This document shows, piece by piece, positions 24,290-37,026 of a stretch of 64,000 nt of DNA (the stretch's first letter is position 1; each line of letters opens with the position of its first letter). Origin of the DNA: Pontederia crassipes. Taxonomy: Eukaryota; Streptophyta; Magnoliopsida; Commelinales; Pontederiaceae. The stretch is taken from assembly GCA_030549335.1 (NCBI GenBank), contig CM060194.1:18478171-18542170 (forward strand), in the 5' to 3' direction. The notes beneath the pieces are model-generated. The model was not told where the DNA came from and did not search any database. It was given only the letters and a program-made list of their open reading frames with translations. The translations under genes were made by a program, and so were the position numbers.

Positions 24290-24440
24290 AGTGTGCAAAT
24301 GTGCAAAACGTAGAAGTAAAGATAGGAAAGCACTTGCGACGAATATCACGCCAAGCTAGCGGCGTAGCAATCGAATTGAATTTCAACTCCCAAGACATCC
24401 TTAATAATCATTCAACCAACAAAAATAATGAATTCATCAT
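24290..24440 (-). pseudogene. COLD1: Last exon of the same COLD1/GTG pseudogene
   Basis: On the minus strand, one frame reads IIKDVLG.EIQFD (about 24410-24370), matching the family's IITDVLGGDIQFDFYHRWFD. After a frame slip, the next frame reads VIFVASAFLSLLL (24348-24310), identical over 12 residues to the family's IFVASAFLSLLL. The expected C-terminal tail is not recognisable. It lies just beyond the left end of the PIF/Harbinger element, so that element sits in the intron between this exon and the one ending at 32239. Confidence 0.75.
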
Positions 24441-24851
24441 CACCACAATGCAAAGATGCCAAACTTTCACCCTATGTTTGGATAAAGGATCATTAAAGGG
24501 AAAGGAAGAAAATGGGAGGGAAAGAAAAGTGGGAAAAGGGGAAAAAAAGAAATAGAGAAAAAATTGTTACTCTTGTTTGGAAATAAAATAGTAAGGAGAA
24601 AGGAGGGAAAACAAGGATAAATATTAACTTTGTTCGTCTTATCATTATAAAGGAGACAAAAGGGAAAGAAGGGTAAAAATTTTAAATAGACGATAATGCC
24701 CTTTTAATACAATTTAAGAATTTGGCATACAATAAATATATATAAGCAAATTAGGAGACAAAAATAACAACAAACTATATTGACACTTCTTTTCTACCAT
24801 AAACATTATTAAGCTTCACATATGAATAACACTATGACATTATACAGGATA

Positions 24852-26324
24852 AATTACATCAAATGCCCTCTAACTTTGAGGTTTGCTCAGCGATACCCTC
24901 TGACTTCACTTTGTAACACAAATATTCTTAATCTTTTAACGTGTTTCACCCGATGTCCTCTTTACCTAGGATAGCCGGTTTTCCGGTTTTTTATCGACGT
25001 GACATCCACGTGGCCATCTCCTCTCTCCTCCACGCAAATAGTCGTCCTACGTGGCATGCTTCGACGTGGCATATAAAATTATGTCAATGCTCTCCAACTT
25101 TAAGATTTGCTCAGCGATACCCTCCAACTTCACTTTGTAACACAAATGCCCTTTATCATTTCATACATTTCACCCGATGTCCTTTTTACCTGGGAGAGTC
25201 GATTTTTCGATTTTTTGTCGACGTGGTGTCCACGTGGTCATTTCCTCTCTCCTCCATGCAAATAGCCATCCGACGTGGCATGCTCCGACGTGGCACCACA
25301 TATTAAACCATCTTACTTACTGTAAGTTAACCCACTCACTGTTAAATTATTTTCTTAGTTCACTCTTTGTCGTCGTTCGCGTGAAACCTCCTTCGCCGTT
25401 CGCTCTCCTTCGTCATTCGCCTCCTTCATCGTTCACTTTTCGCGTTCGTCGGCCGCCGTCCTTGCCCAAATTAGTGTAATTTTATGTGTATTTGGTGAGC
25501 AAACTTTAAAGTTGAAGTACATTTCACCCGTACTTGAGACAGTCAGTTTCTCAATTTTTCATCGAGGTGACATTCACGTGGACATCTCCTCTTTCCTCCA
25601 CGCAAATAATCGTCTGACGTGACATGCTTCGACGTGACACATAAAATTACAGCAAATATCCTCCAACTTTAAAGTTTGCTCACCAAATGCATATAAAATT
25701 ATACTAATTTGGAAAAAGATGACACCGACGAACGCGAAAAGTGAACGATGAAAGAGGCGAACGACGAAGGAGAGCGAATGACAAAAGAGTGTGAACGGCG
25801 AAAGAGGTTTCATGCGAACGACGACAAAGAGGGAAATAAGAAAATAATTTAACAGTGAGTGGGTCTACTTACGATAAGTAAGATGGTTTAATATATGGTG
25901 TCACGTCGGAGTATACTACGTCGGACGACTATTTGCATGGAGAGAGGAGATGACCACGTGGACGCCGCGTCGATAAAAAATCGAAAAATCGACTATCCCA
26001 GGTAAAGATGGCATCGGGTGAAATGTATTAAAAGATGAAGGGCATTTGTGTTACAAAGTGAAGTTGGAGGGTATCGCTGAGCAAACCTTAAAGTTGAAGG
26101 GCATTGGTATAATTTTATGTGCCACGTCGGACGACTATTTGCGTGAAGGAGAGAGGAGATGACCACGTGAACGCTACGTCGATAAAAAATTAGAAAATCG
26201 ACTATCACAGGTAAAGAGGACATCGGGTGAAACATGTTAAAAGATGAAGGGCATTTGTGTTACAAAGTGAAGTTGGAGGATATCGCTGAGCAAATCTTAA
26301 AGTTGGAGGGCATTTGGTGTAATT
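24852..26324. mobile_element. Long-inverted-repeat (foldback-like) element, 1.47 kb
   Basis: The outer ends are inverted copies of ATTACA(t/c)CAAATGCCCTC. Each arm carries the same ordered words: gctcagcgatacc, cacttgtaacacaaat, cacccgatgtcc, tcgacgtgg and cctccacgcaaatag. Within the left arm the block is repeated with a 224-bp offset (24885 and 25109), and the right arm mirrors this near 26000-26110 and 26216-26320. No transposase is present. It is probably non-autonomous, perhaps Mutator-like. The target duplication could not be defined. Confidence 0.7.
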
Positions 26325-26899
26325 AGCATCAAAAAGTTTTGCCACAAAAATTATGAGATATGCACAATATCAAAACTATGTGACACATAAAATTAGCATT
26401 AACATATTTTTTTGCCACAATTGTGACATTTTATCTAAGAAACATATTACTTTTACACAATATAAATTTTCGACCATGCATCTATAACAAACTATAATAA
26501 TGATATTCTAAGACACATAAAAAGTTAACAAATAAAATGCAAAAAAAATAAATTTCAAATATGATTCAAATACTATTGTAGCACATTTTGAGATATTCCA
26601 TGCTTTACATAAAATGCATGCTTTACATAAAATGCATCTTGTGCTATCACACACATATAATTAAAGTCTATCCTTTCAAAATACAAGCTAATGGATTGCT
26701 TTTGGATATCATCCACTTAAAAAGATCTTATTACAAAGACAAAGAGAGCCATCTCAAAAAATGAAAATCAATTTTTTCAACTCTGGTGTAAAAGAATTAG
26801 AACCAAAGACATATTCCATGACCATCTCCTTTCTCATATGTATTGGACAACCAAGTATTGCTCATAAGTCCTCGAAATGCTTAATCAAGAAACGAATAT

Positions 26900-27852
26900 G
26901 CCTTCATCAATTGAGGAGGTATACTTCTTAATTCCATCAACGTCTCAAAAAATTCTTCTTCTTTGATTGGAAGTCGTTCAAGTGATTTTGCCAAAAAACA
27001 TGTTTGACTCTCTCATAACTTCATTTCCTTCTTTAAGTGTCTTAGCTATATTATCCATTAAGTCATCAATTTCTTTGAATTCTTTCTCATACTTTCTTGA
27101 TTTAACATTTTTACCCTTTGAGGTTAAAGTAGGAACATATGCATTCAAAATTCTTTGTGGAGTATGAGGCTGAACCTCTACTTGGTCATCTAGATTAATA
27201 TCTTCAGTTGAGATATGGTTAAAGCTCTCCAACGAAGCTTCATTTGTTGCACATATTCTATCAATGTCTTCCATAGTATTTTGGATCTCCTCATCATATA
27301 CAATGAATTGTCTTTGTCTCATTTCTTTTGTTGTCTCGGCTTCATCCCTATAGCTCTATCCTTACCATAAAAAATGCACAATTTCTCATAGTTAGACATG
27401 AGCTTTGTTTTCCATTCTTTATCATGAGGATGGACCTATGATAATATTATTTAAGTTAGTCACATAATTTAAAGAATAAATATAAAGTACTATAATAGCA
27501 AAAAAAGGAAAATTGAACTAACCTCAATTAACTTTTCCCATACTTCAAGTTCAACACTCCACATGTTTGTAGTAGAACTCCAAGGAAAACCACTTAGTCC
27601 ATATTTAAACAAGTCAAATCATCTTTCAAATCCAAATTTCAAATGTTTCCAACGATTTTTTATTTTATCTTTGTTTAATTTTTTGTTCAATTTTTCATTC
27701 AGCTCTTTAATTATGTTATCATATGCAGTAGATGTAAATGCCCCATTCACCCTATTGCCAATGTTGTGTTGGTGCAATAATGCATCAATAAGAGCATCAT
27801 CCATTATTGAATTCCAACTCTCTTTATCTTTCTTCTTTGAGCTATCACACAT
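26900..27852 (-). pseudogene. PIF/Harbinger ORF1 (Myb/SANT-like DNA-binding protein)
   Basis: Segment one (27852-27619) starts MCDSSKKKDKESWNSIMDD and ends KIKNRWKHLKFGFER, the trihelix-like Myb/SANT pattern. In other frames it is followed by GLSGFPWSSTTNMWSVELEV.W..LI (about 27595-27525), a family signature. Segment two (27430-26978) starts PHDKEWKTKLMSNYEKLCIF and continues to an acidic, helical C-terminus. ORF1 partners the nuclease and brings it to the element ends. A GT and an AG frame the break near 27525-27435, so one intron is likely. At least one additional frame break near 27350 suggests inactivity. Confidence 0.65.
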
Positions 27853-28189
27853 CCCTCTTTCTTTTTGACATATTTTTTTTTTATTTACACGATAACAAAA
27901 TATATAAAAATGTAATTACATATAAAAAATTATTTTTCAAACACTAATTATAAAATATAAAGCTAGATAAGGCATGACAAGATGATCAAATACATCACTT
28001 CTTATCAAAATAAGCAAATGCTCACACTTAAACACAACTTCCAAGAGAACTTGAAAATACAAATTCAAAATAAGATCACAAATATTCATTTCACATTGCA
28101 TTGGCCAATTGATCCCTTTTAAACTCACCTCGAGCAGCTTCTTCATTATCATTTCTTTGACATGAATTTTCATCTCATGGTGGATTTTT

Positions 28190-29333
28190 ATTTGCTAACT
28201 CATTATCAACCTCTGCAATAAGATCCTCATTTGGATCGACACCCATTAAATAATTATGAATAATGCAACAAGTCAACACTATGTACTTTTGAGTTTTTAA
28301 CCCATAATGAGGTTCAGTTGAACTTCGTAAGACTGCGAATCATTTTTTTAGAACCCCAAATGCTCGCTCAGTTACATTACGCAATGAAGCATGTCAAAGA
28401 TTGAATACCTCTTTAGCATTTTCTGGTGGATTCATTGAGTATTCTTTCAAGTGGTAACGAACTCCTTTATAAGATGCAATAAGTCCACTTGATAAGATGA
28501 CGCCATCGACAAGATAAAATTTATCTATTCAAATTTAATAGGCACCTATTAATAAACAAAATAGATATGTATTTTAAAATAAAATGTCATAGTTAAATAC
28601 CTTCAGGTATTATAAATTTGTCCTTTATTGTTAAAGCATTTTTTAAAATTCTTGAGTTAGATGTCGTTCCTTCCCATCTACGTAAAACGTATGTAAATCT
28701 AAGACTAAAGACAATAGCTGCTAGCACATTTTGAGTTGGATAATCTTTTCTACCACGATATTTTGATGCATGAATTGGAGAGACTTTTACACGAAAATGG
28801 TTTCATCAATTGCTCCAATGCAATCATGAAATTATATTATACTATTATTGTTAATTATAAGAGATAAAATTTAGAAACAAACTAAATAAGTGTCAACTTT
28901 TACCTTAAAATATGGATAAAAATGACTGTAACTAAAAATTTCAGGTGAAATTTTTGTACCATATGGTTGACTCATAAATTTTTTTTTCTAACTGAATGTT
29001 GACTTTTAGAACATTGTAGAAATGTCGACTAGTAGTTTAACCATATCGTCGAAACCAAAATTTTGCTACTCGATTTTTTATATTGTGACCGAACATATAT
29101 AATGTTTTGGCCACCTGCTCTTCAACACTTTTCTTCATAGTTGGAGCTAGAACACCATCCTTTTCAAGCAAATTGTAGAAATCTATAAATGCTTTAGGTC
29201 CCATTCGTAATATGTCTTGACATTTTGGACCTCCTACAATGCGACGCATCAATTCATTGCGTATTCTTTCTCTTCGAAAACTTAAGTGCTTAGGGATACT
29301 CCCTTTTTGTGCCTTAATGCGTAGTACCAACAA
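28190..29333 (-). pseudogene. PIF/Harbinger ORF2 (HARBI1-like nuclease), inactive
   Basis: The N-terminal part (29333-29037) has RNELMRRIVGGPKCQDILRM and LEKDGVLAPTMKKSVEEQVA, typical of plant HARBI1/ALP1-like nucleases. Further down the minus strand come DCIGAIDETIF (about 28830), YRGRKDYPTQNVLAAIVFSL, RFTYVLRRWEGT and LKNALTIKDKFIIPEG. The C-terminal RNVTERAFGVLKK and [11 protein letters not shown] lie near 28390-28240. Stops fall between blocks (for example about 29035 and 28940). The position normally occupied by catalytic Asp (C-D-F-D) reads I-V-F-S, and the HDSR Asp is Asn. The enzyme is therefore dead. Confidence 0.75.
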
Positions 29334-30167
29334 ATGAAAAACTAAACATGAGTTGAGTAATTAATCTTATACGAGTTTCCATCCATCGAAGTTGTCTGTC
29401 TAAATATGATACACTAGCAATCGATGATCCATCTAACAAGCAATCAACTTTTTGTGCAAAAATAGAAAAGAACAAATAAAGTATAACACAAAGAAAGAGA
29501 CAAATAATGGTAGAAGAATTTTCATAAAAACAAAAAAACTAATAGAATGATTTTGCATAGAGTACAATTTACATCCATAAAACATACATGTGTCAACCAT
29601 AACATAATTTGTAGCTACAAACATAACAATATAAAAAAAGAACAAGTGCATTAGGATATAAAAAAAATTGACTATTGTATGCTAAACTTAAGAACTAATT
29701 AATATTGGTTCAAAAAAATTCTTAACCCAATATATTTAAATCCGAATTTTTTAGGGGAGAATTAGAATACTTTCCACTTTGAAAATGTCATTTTTTATTT
29801 CTTTCCAAAAGAGATTTTCTATACCCATGTGCAAAAGCCATGTATGTTGTTTTTTATTACAATAGCAGTATAAATATTTTAAGGCTATACAACCATTACA
29901 AATCAAAATTTAAAGCAAATGGAACCATTACATATAAACATTTATGGTAATAAATCGTGCTAGATGGAGCCAAGAACACATATTTTCAATTACAAAACAA
30001 GAATATCTTTATGTAACAATGCCATGCAATAAAAACATAGAAGAAATGAAGGGACCACATGCAATAAACAAATGAAAATAGAAATAATCAAAAGACTTTT
30101 GATCAACCAGCAAAACAAAAAATTTTTACTTGACACTAGAAGACCAAATCCCTAGGTTTGTGGTGGT

Positions 30168-31836
30168 TGATGCATGTAAAATATAACAAATAATTAAACA
30201 TGCATTTAATCTCATTTTGAATTATTTTCTAATAGCATGCATCATTTTATAAGCTTATTTATATTAATTTTACAAAAATGAAAATCTACCAAAATGTTGT
30301 ATTTTATTGTCTAGGAAGCAAGAAAACTAAACTACGAAGCCAACGGAGAAAATCACGCTCAAATCGGAGTTAAAACGGAGCCAGAAAGTGAAATGCTGAA
30401 ATGAAATATTAACGAGCCGTGAAAGGATTTTAACGGGCCATGAAAAGGAGTGTCTAACTCATTATAGGCCGCTAAAAGTTGCCCCGAGTGACGGTCGTGA
30501 CCAGATCTTCACGGGTCATGAAATCCACTATTTTAACACTGTAAAGACCGTGAAAAACCATGTCACGGGCCGTGAAAACTCATTTCTAATTCGATTCGGA
30601 CTCTATTTAGGCTGTTAAATCGCCATAACAAGCCATGATTGACCCCAGATTCGAGACTTGGATGGATTTTTGGAAGAATTTGAAGTGCACAAGAATTCTT
30701 ACTCATATTATATGATCCTGTGATGATTTAGAAACATATTCTGACCCAAATTCCAAAGTTTAACAAGGCCAAAATTTTAGACATAAATCATATTCGAATT
30801 TTCCTTATTTCACATAGAAAAATTTTTATTTCTTCACTGATCACATGGAAACTCAAACCTTTATAAATAGATGCCTTCTACAGTCGGAAGAGAATATGAT
30901 ATGGCCTGCAACCGAATCCTTGAAGCCAAGAACAGAGGAGCACTTCTGAAGAATGAGCGAGGAGACTTCTGCATAGTAGACTCGTGCGAGGATTGTGCAG
31001 CGACTTGTCATCGTTTCTGCAGAGTACTTCTTGTTCCACCTTATGTTGGAATGATATTTTGGATTATCATGTTTTATCTAGTTCATATAGTTTATAGATT
31101 ATTAGTTAGAGTTTTACTTTTCTATTTTAGTTGCAAGAGTTCTACTGTAAGAATAATTTCTGATTTCTAATTAATCAAATAATTACTTTAATTTTTTATG
31201 AACATGATTGCTATGTGTAATGCTTTTCTTCAAAATTTAATGTTTTTTAGAATGATTATTGACTATGTAGTGTGATCAATCCTTAATTCATCATTTTCTA
31301 TTTGAATCGATTATTAACTTTATGTTGAAGCAATTCATGTCGTCATCTAGTAGAAACCATGTGACATATTAGATTTTGTGGTCTGCATAAATTGACCCGT
31401 GCGGACGGTTCTGTAGTTTAGGGATTATAGCATATTGCGTCTTAAGTTCAAAATAACTGAAAGCATATCCGTGCGGAATACTTTCAGATTATTAATGTCT
31501 TAAGATAGTTAATTTACCCATGCGGGAAATCATATATTTTGTGTCCTTAATCCATCTAAAATCTAAACCTGAACTTCATACTTATGCTTGATTTTACAGA
31601 AATACAAATTATTCTAATCATTATAGATTATCATAAGAACTTATGCATTATTAGTTTTAGTCTTTATTTTTCTATTATTTTAATTTTTGCACTCTTCTAC
31701 CCAAATTTTATGCCTTCTCCTATTAACCTCTAAAATTAGTTTAGTTAAGTAAAAATTCGACACTCTACTCTTACACTTTATTACTTGAACGACTAGTGCA
31801 CTTGCTAACATTTAATTGTTATCAATTCTCGCTTCA
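30168..31836. mobile_element. Solo LTR, 1.67 kb, with perfect 5-bp target duplication
   Basis: Begins TGATGCATG and ends CGCTTCA (TGA...TCA ends). It is flanked on both sides by GTGGT (30163-30167 and 31837-31841). The 3' part contains a phrase with ttcgacactctactcttac, then gcacttgctaac, that I associate with Ty3/gypsy LTRs of the Tat/Athila type. There is no internal region or second LTR nearby, so this is the product of LTR-LTR recombination. The frame at 30871-31170 is not recognisable. It is nested in the PIF/Harbinger element. Confidence 0.78.
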
Positions 31837-32243
31837 GTGGTCCTGCAGCCTGTGCAAAAACTATCCCAAATGGCTGTGAGAACTACTCCTTTTATAGGTG
31901 GTTATAGTGTGTAAAAGTTATTAAAGGTAAGAGCAAATATGTAATGTAATAAAAAGAATTATTTTGACATTTCCCCTTCCCTCCATTCCACTCTGTTTTG
32001 GGGTTGAAACAAATCTGCCGAAATGGAGGGAAAGGAGATAAATTTCCCCTCCATTCTCCCTTTTTTCCCTCCATTAAAAGTGCATCCAAACAAGGGGAAA
32101 TTGTTTTTTTCCTTTCCCTTCCCTCCCTTTCACCTTGTTTACCCTCAATCCAAACACAGTGTCAGGAAACTAATATTCTAATCCTACTCCAAAAATGAGA
32201 TGTTAATGATATTATCGTTGGGGAACTTGTTGGTCTACCCTTA

Positions 32244-32372
<129 letters not shown>

Positions 32373-34128
32373 CTAGTCAGTATCATTCATGTTTCTGATC
32401 AACAAACACAAACAAAATGCATGTAGTAAGTATAGAAATCAATGAAAATTTTATGCAAATTCCTTTTCAGAATAAGTTTGATGATAAATCATTGTCAATC
32501 AAGTTTAAGGTTTTAACCAAGAAACTGCCAGACATTTATAACTAAGATTTTCAGAAACATTCTAATATTATGTTGGATCTTCCTGTAGGGAGACTAGGGA
32601 CACTAGTATAACAGAGCCTTGTCTGAAAGTAGGACCTTGCAACTTGTGCTGTTCATTGAACAAGCATCACTTCCAAATGAGGACAAGAGATATTGGCTTC
32701 ATGAGATTTGTCAAGAAACCTCTGACAGAAATGACATCAGCATTCCAATGAATATCAAAGATATGTACTGCAAGAAACAAAAGATTGCAAATAAAAAAAA
32801 TAAGACTTTAGTCTACTTTACTGATACTGAAGAAACAGAGCAGCATTTGCAACATAATGAGTAAAACCAAATGATTTGGTATGGATTCAAACCTTGTAAA
32901 AAAAATTTCATGGTACTGATGTTACTAGGGTTGTCAGCTCATAGACAAAGGATGGACTTCAGAATATGATCTCACCTTTTAAAAGACTTGCAGGGACAGC
33001 CCACCAACACTAAACAACCAAAACATCACAAAAATGGGAAGAGGGTGAAGGATATGGGAGTAGTAGTCTATACTGGTGAGATCTTGTGACCACTGAATTG
33101 CACATCATGTGAATTGGGAATAGGAAAGATATTCACTCTGCACTCTGCTTTAAGTAGATTAAGACACCTATTACAATTTACATACCTTCTTTTTTTTAGA
33201 ATAAAAAGGATATGTAAATTGCAATTTACATATCTGGATCTGCCCACCTCCAAACATGGATATCAGCTATAGTGATTGAACCTTCTGGCGAATGAGATGA
33301 CATAATAGAGATTGGAGACCTTAAGTTCTAAGCTTCTGCCTGAGCAATAACTGATTCTTTCTGTCCACTCAACATTACTCAAGCCCAGGTGAGGCAGTGG
33401 TTGAATCCCTCAAGAACAGAGTTTCCTGAGAGCTGCAAGACAGAAGGTAAAATGATTGTCTGATAGCTTGAAGCCTATATTGCAAGACCACATCAAAAGC
33501 TGAATTGGAAATGCTAGATTTAAGGGGGATGAATGAGTGCACTCACTTTCATGATACGGGCTTACACTGTTAGGGTCCAATGATGGATCTTTGGGGTTTG
33601 CTCTTATTCCCTAGAGACAAGCATATCATCATTCTGGAAAGTATCTTTTCTTGAAAGCGGACAGTCAAGCCTTTTTCACGACGAATTTGGGTTTATGCAG
33701 AGAAATTTCATTCTGGCATGAAAACTATTTTTGATGCTTTGACACTGGTGTCCTTGAGATTATCTGCACTGTCTTTCAATAGCAAGCCTATATTTTGTCA
33801 TATTTGTCAAGCTCAAGTACATATCTAGAGGGAGCTGAACCTCCTCGCTTCCTCCCTCTTGGGCAGCATTCAAAAGACACTCACAATATTTGATATGATA
33901 AGTAATCCGGCACCAGGCAGTTCTAGGGAAGCCTAACAATGTCCAGAGTTTTATGGAACCATTTAAGATTCAGCTTTTCGTATGGTTGTTAAAGGGGCCT
34001 AGGGTTCTAATCTTAAGAGGATGGGAAATCTGTGGAGTTCCTAGAGGTTTAAGGAGCCACCTAAGAACAATCTTTTTGTATGGTTATTCTAGAGGTCTGT
34101 TTCTCACAAAATCATGCAAGGAAAGGTG

Positions 34129-34315
34129 AACTCCGCCTATATTTTATAGCCGGTCCCAAGCCCGGATAAAGGAGGAGGGTTGTGTTAGGCCCCGACAGTC
34201 AGCATAAAATCATGTCGAATCTTATGAACATGGATCAACGAATGGCGTCGTATGATCCATGTAGCCGACCCCACCTAGTGGGATAAGGCTTTGTTGTTGT
34301 TGTTGTTGTTGTTGT
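34129..34315 (+). mobile_element. Internally deleted RTE retrotransposon (5' end fused to 3' end)
   Basis: The first about 115 bp match the 5' end of the full RTE LINE at 54852-54735 (aactccgcctatattttat through atgtcgaatcttatgaac to atggatcaacg). The sequence then jumps to the LINE 3' end (gtcgtatgatccatgtagc, ggataaggc and a TTG run). Everything between, about 3 kb, is missing. The join falls in aatg, which is present at both parental positions. It sits in a COLD1 pseudogene intron where one or more exons are absent. Confidence 0.85.
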
Positions 34316-36971
34316 CGATGAGAACTTATCCCACCTTTAGCTTAGGATTGAGCATGGGTGAGAACTAACACATTTGGGAAGTGGAGCCGGTTGGATGTGG
34401 GATCATGGTGCATAGTTCAAAAGTGAAAATGAAAGTTCAATAATAGTAAAAGTTCCCCCTAACAGAAATAATCGAAATACATATAACAAATGTTACTTCA
34501 ATAAACAAATGGATTTGAAACACATACCTCCTTGAAAACAACACTTCGTAGAGACTGCAAGATAAAGGAAAAGTCAGAAACTAGAGAACTAAGAAATACT
34601 CAGAGTTTTTTTATTACAGTATGTGAAGCATAAATAGAAGTGAATGATAGTTAAAAAGTGTACAGTAAAAAAAACAAAATGAGCTATCAACTTAAGGACT
34701 GAAAATTAGATTCCATCATGTTTAGTATATTCATACATGCAATTCAGTTGAAAGTATCTAATCAAAATAGCTTGAGTATAACGTGTGTTGAACTTTAAGT
34801 CCATAATCATTTTGGAAGGATTCAGTCCAAAAATTTGGCTCCATGGACAAAAATAGCAGCTCATTGTTGACATTAGAACCTAACCTTCATCAGATAATAC
34901 CAATCACACAACAGCAAAAATATGCACCTACAAGCAATGACATGCAGGAATAGGAATCCCACAGCATTGAACAATAAAACTTATAAAAACCAACTTAGGG
35001 CAAACTATAAAGTATGCAAACACAGAAAGATCACAATTTTAATACCTTTATCATTTTGTAGATGCAGCAAATTGACAAAGCGTAGCCTAAGAAGTTTTGC
35101 AGGTGGCCTCTCCAAGTTCGCGAATATGCAGCAGCTATCTGAAAGTTTCAAGGCAAAGTGATGGGACATAACATAACGAAAGGGATGAGCAAGTGCAAGA
35201 ATCTTATTCATTTAGCTATGATAAGGAAAGAATGAACAATAACCTTGGCTTCTCATAGTTCATATATGATATATGTCAAGAGACAACTGCTTGGGCAGCT
35301 CATCAAAAGCTTGTATCTCTGCTTCCCAGTTTTTAATGTCTTCGGAGATGCAAAGAATCAGATATATCATTTTCTTGTCAGAACCATTGAAGTTCATGTC
35401 CAGGGAAAAATATATTGGACATCATACCCTGCTCCCTTTGATCTTCTTGCACAGATCGCACAACAGTTCCAACCATACGCCTAAGAAAAAGAACTTGCCT
35501 TTAGTTTCTGCAATGAGAAGTCCTTGGTAAGTGACATATAAACATGAAATACTTAGTATATAAAGGTACTTTTCTTCTTATTTTCTAGAACGATGTTCTT
35601 TCTAACCAACTGTAGAAGCTAGGAAGATTATGTTATATAATCATATTTGAAGCATCATTCATACTTGTTAGAGTTATCGATTGAATCAACTCAAAGAACA
35701 CATTGTTTTCAGAGGGGAACAGCCTTTTCTTTTTTTTTTCTTTTTGAGAGAGAGAAGGATGGCACCTCATTTTATTTATATAGAGTAAGCTATGCAACAA
35801 GGATGACTGTGGCATAAGGAAATAATAAATGTTAGGGAAAACAAGGAAATAGTACAAAAAACAAGGATGACTGTGTACATAAGGAAATAGCAAGCGCTTT
35901 TTTTTTTGAGAAGGGAAATTCTAAACGTTAACCCACAGCCACGCTCAGCCTCAGCGAAAACAAGGATATCGTATGGTACTATTTGAGGTCAAAGTTTTAG
36001 TGAGGATATCTCTTTCACAGAGCGAATAGAGAAATAGTTTAAGCCAAAAAACAAATATTTCTACCAGTATTTCCTCTCCCTCATCCTCATTTCAAGGGTT
36101 CTTTATAAGTACAAAATAATTTATAAACACATGGGATAAAGATAAAAGTACAGCAAGTAAAATGTGATGCCTTAACAAATGTATATAAGCATTTATTAAT
36201 ATTTCATTTTTTACATCAAAACATGCATTAAATATATAGTACCACTTCAGAGCCTTGAATCTGCTCCATCTCTAACTGAGTTAAAATGATTTTCTTTTTC
36301 TTTGTGATGCAAGTTTCTATAGATTGTATTAATTGTCTCCCCAGGGCCTTTATATCTGATTCTTCAATATCCCTATATGTTTAGACATCCAAACTTCAGA
36401 TCCTTAATTTCCAAGGTAGAATATTACTTTAGGAAAAACTTAAAGCATCAGAAGAATATTCCACCCTATTTGTATTAAAATAGATGTTAATATGTTATCA
36501 TCCACATAAATAGTTGAATGAATGGTTACAGAAGGTGAACACGACAACTTACCATTTTGAAGAAGGGATAGAGATCTATGTTCTTGTAGGATAGTAGAAA
36601 GAAGTCTCTAAATAAATTAGTATGTTTTTCAGAAAGTAATTGATCAAATAAGATGAATTTCACACACATGTTACCCCAAAAGGTAAAGCACTAAGAGTAC
36701 TATCGCCATGAATTCTGAAACAAGTACCGACGGTATCTTCTGTTTGGGCATACTCTGGCTCGATTATCTTTTTCTTATAAAGTCAAAATGGAAACCTTTT
36801 CCAGACTGGTTAGAAAAAAGAAAAATACAGCTTTCATTTTCTATTTTCTATGAAAGATAGGCAAACTTGAAAATGTGATACATAGTTCAGGGTAGTTTTG
36901 TCTTTAGCACTTATACACAAGAATCTTCATTTTGTTTTATTTATTATCATTATTTATCATTATTTTCTATT

Positions 36972-37026
36972 GATCCATGTAGCCGACCCCACCTAGTGGG
37001 ATAAGGCTTTGTTGTTGTTGTTGTTG
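36972..37026 (+). mobile_element. 5'-truncated RTE fragment (3' tail only)
   Basis: Only the last about 55 bp of the RTE LINE are present: gatccatgtagccgacccc, then ggataaggcttt, then a TTG repeat. This is a typical severely truncated insertion. It lies in a COLD1 pseudogene intron. Confidence 0.85.

Larger units (their letters stand above)
24468..32161 (-). mobile_element. PIF/Harbinger element carrying nested insertions
   Basis: Candidate ends are CACCCTATGTTTGGAT at 24468 and, read inward from 32161, CACTGTGTTTGGATTGAGG. Both arms are purine-rich inside the end, and both carry a second cttgttTGGA word 60-100 bp further in, suggesting one element. On the minus strand it encodes a Myb/SANT-like ORF1 and a HARBI1-like nuclease ORF2, the standard two-gene PIF layout, both decayed. 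A 1.47-kb inverted-repeat element (24852-26324) and a 1.67-kb solo LTR (30168-31836) are nested inside. I found no clear TTA/TAA duplication, so exact ends are tentative. It interrupts the last intron of the COLD1 pseudogene. Confidence 0.6.

Noticed and set aside
30871-31170. 99-aa plus-strand frame
   Set aside because: It lies inside the solo LTR (30168-31836), which should not encode a separate gene, and resembles no known family.
32619-32864. 81-aa plus-strand frame with charged residues
   Set aside because: It lies in the COLD1 pseudogene intron, has no recognisable domain and no splice or promoter context.
36660-36770. An unrelated exon on the minus strand (frame containing FRIHGDSTLSALPF)
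   Set aside because: Nucleotide comparison with the expected COLD1 exon around the PQLVSRIGVIGV motif fits better once small deletions are allowed, so I treat it as a decayed COLD1 exon; this is only moderately sure.
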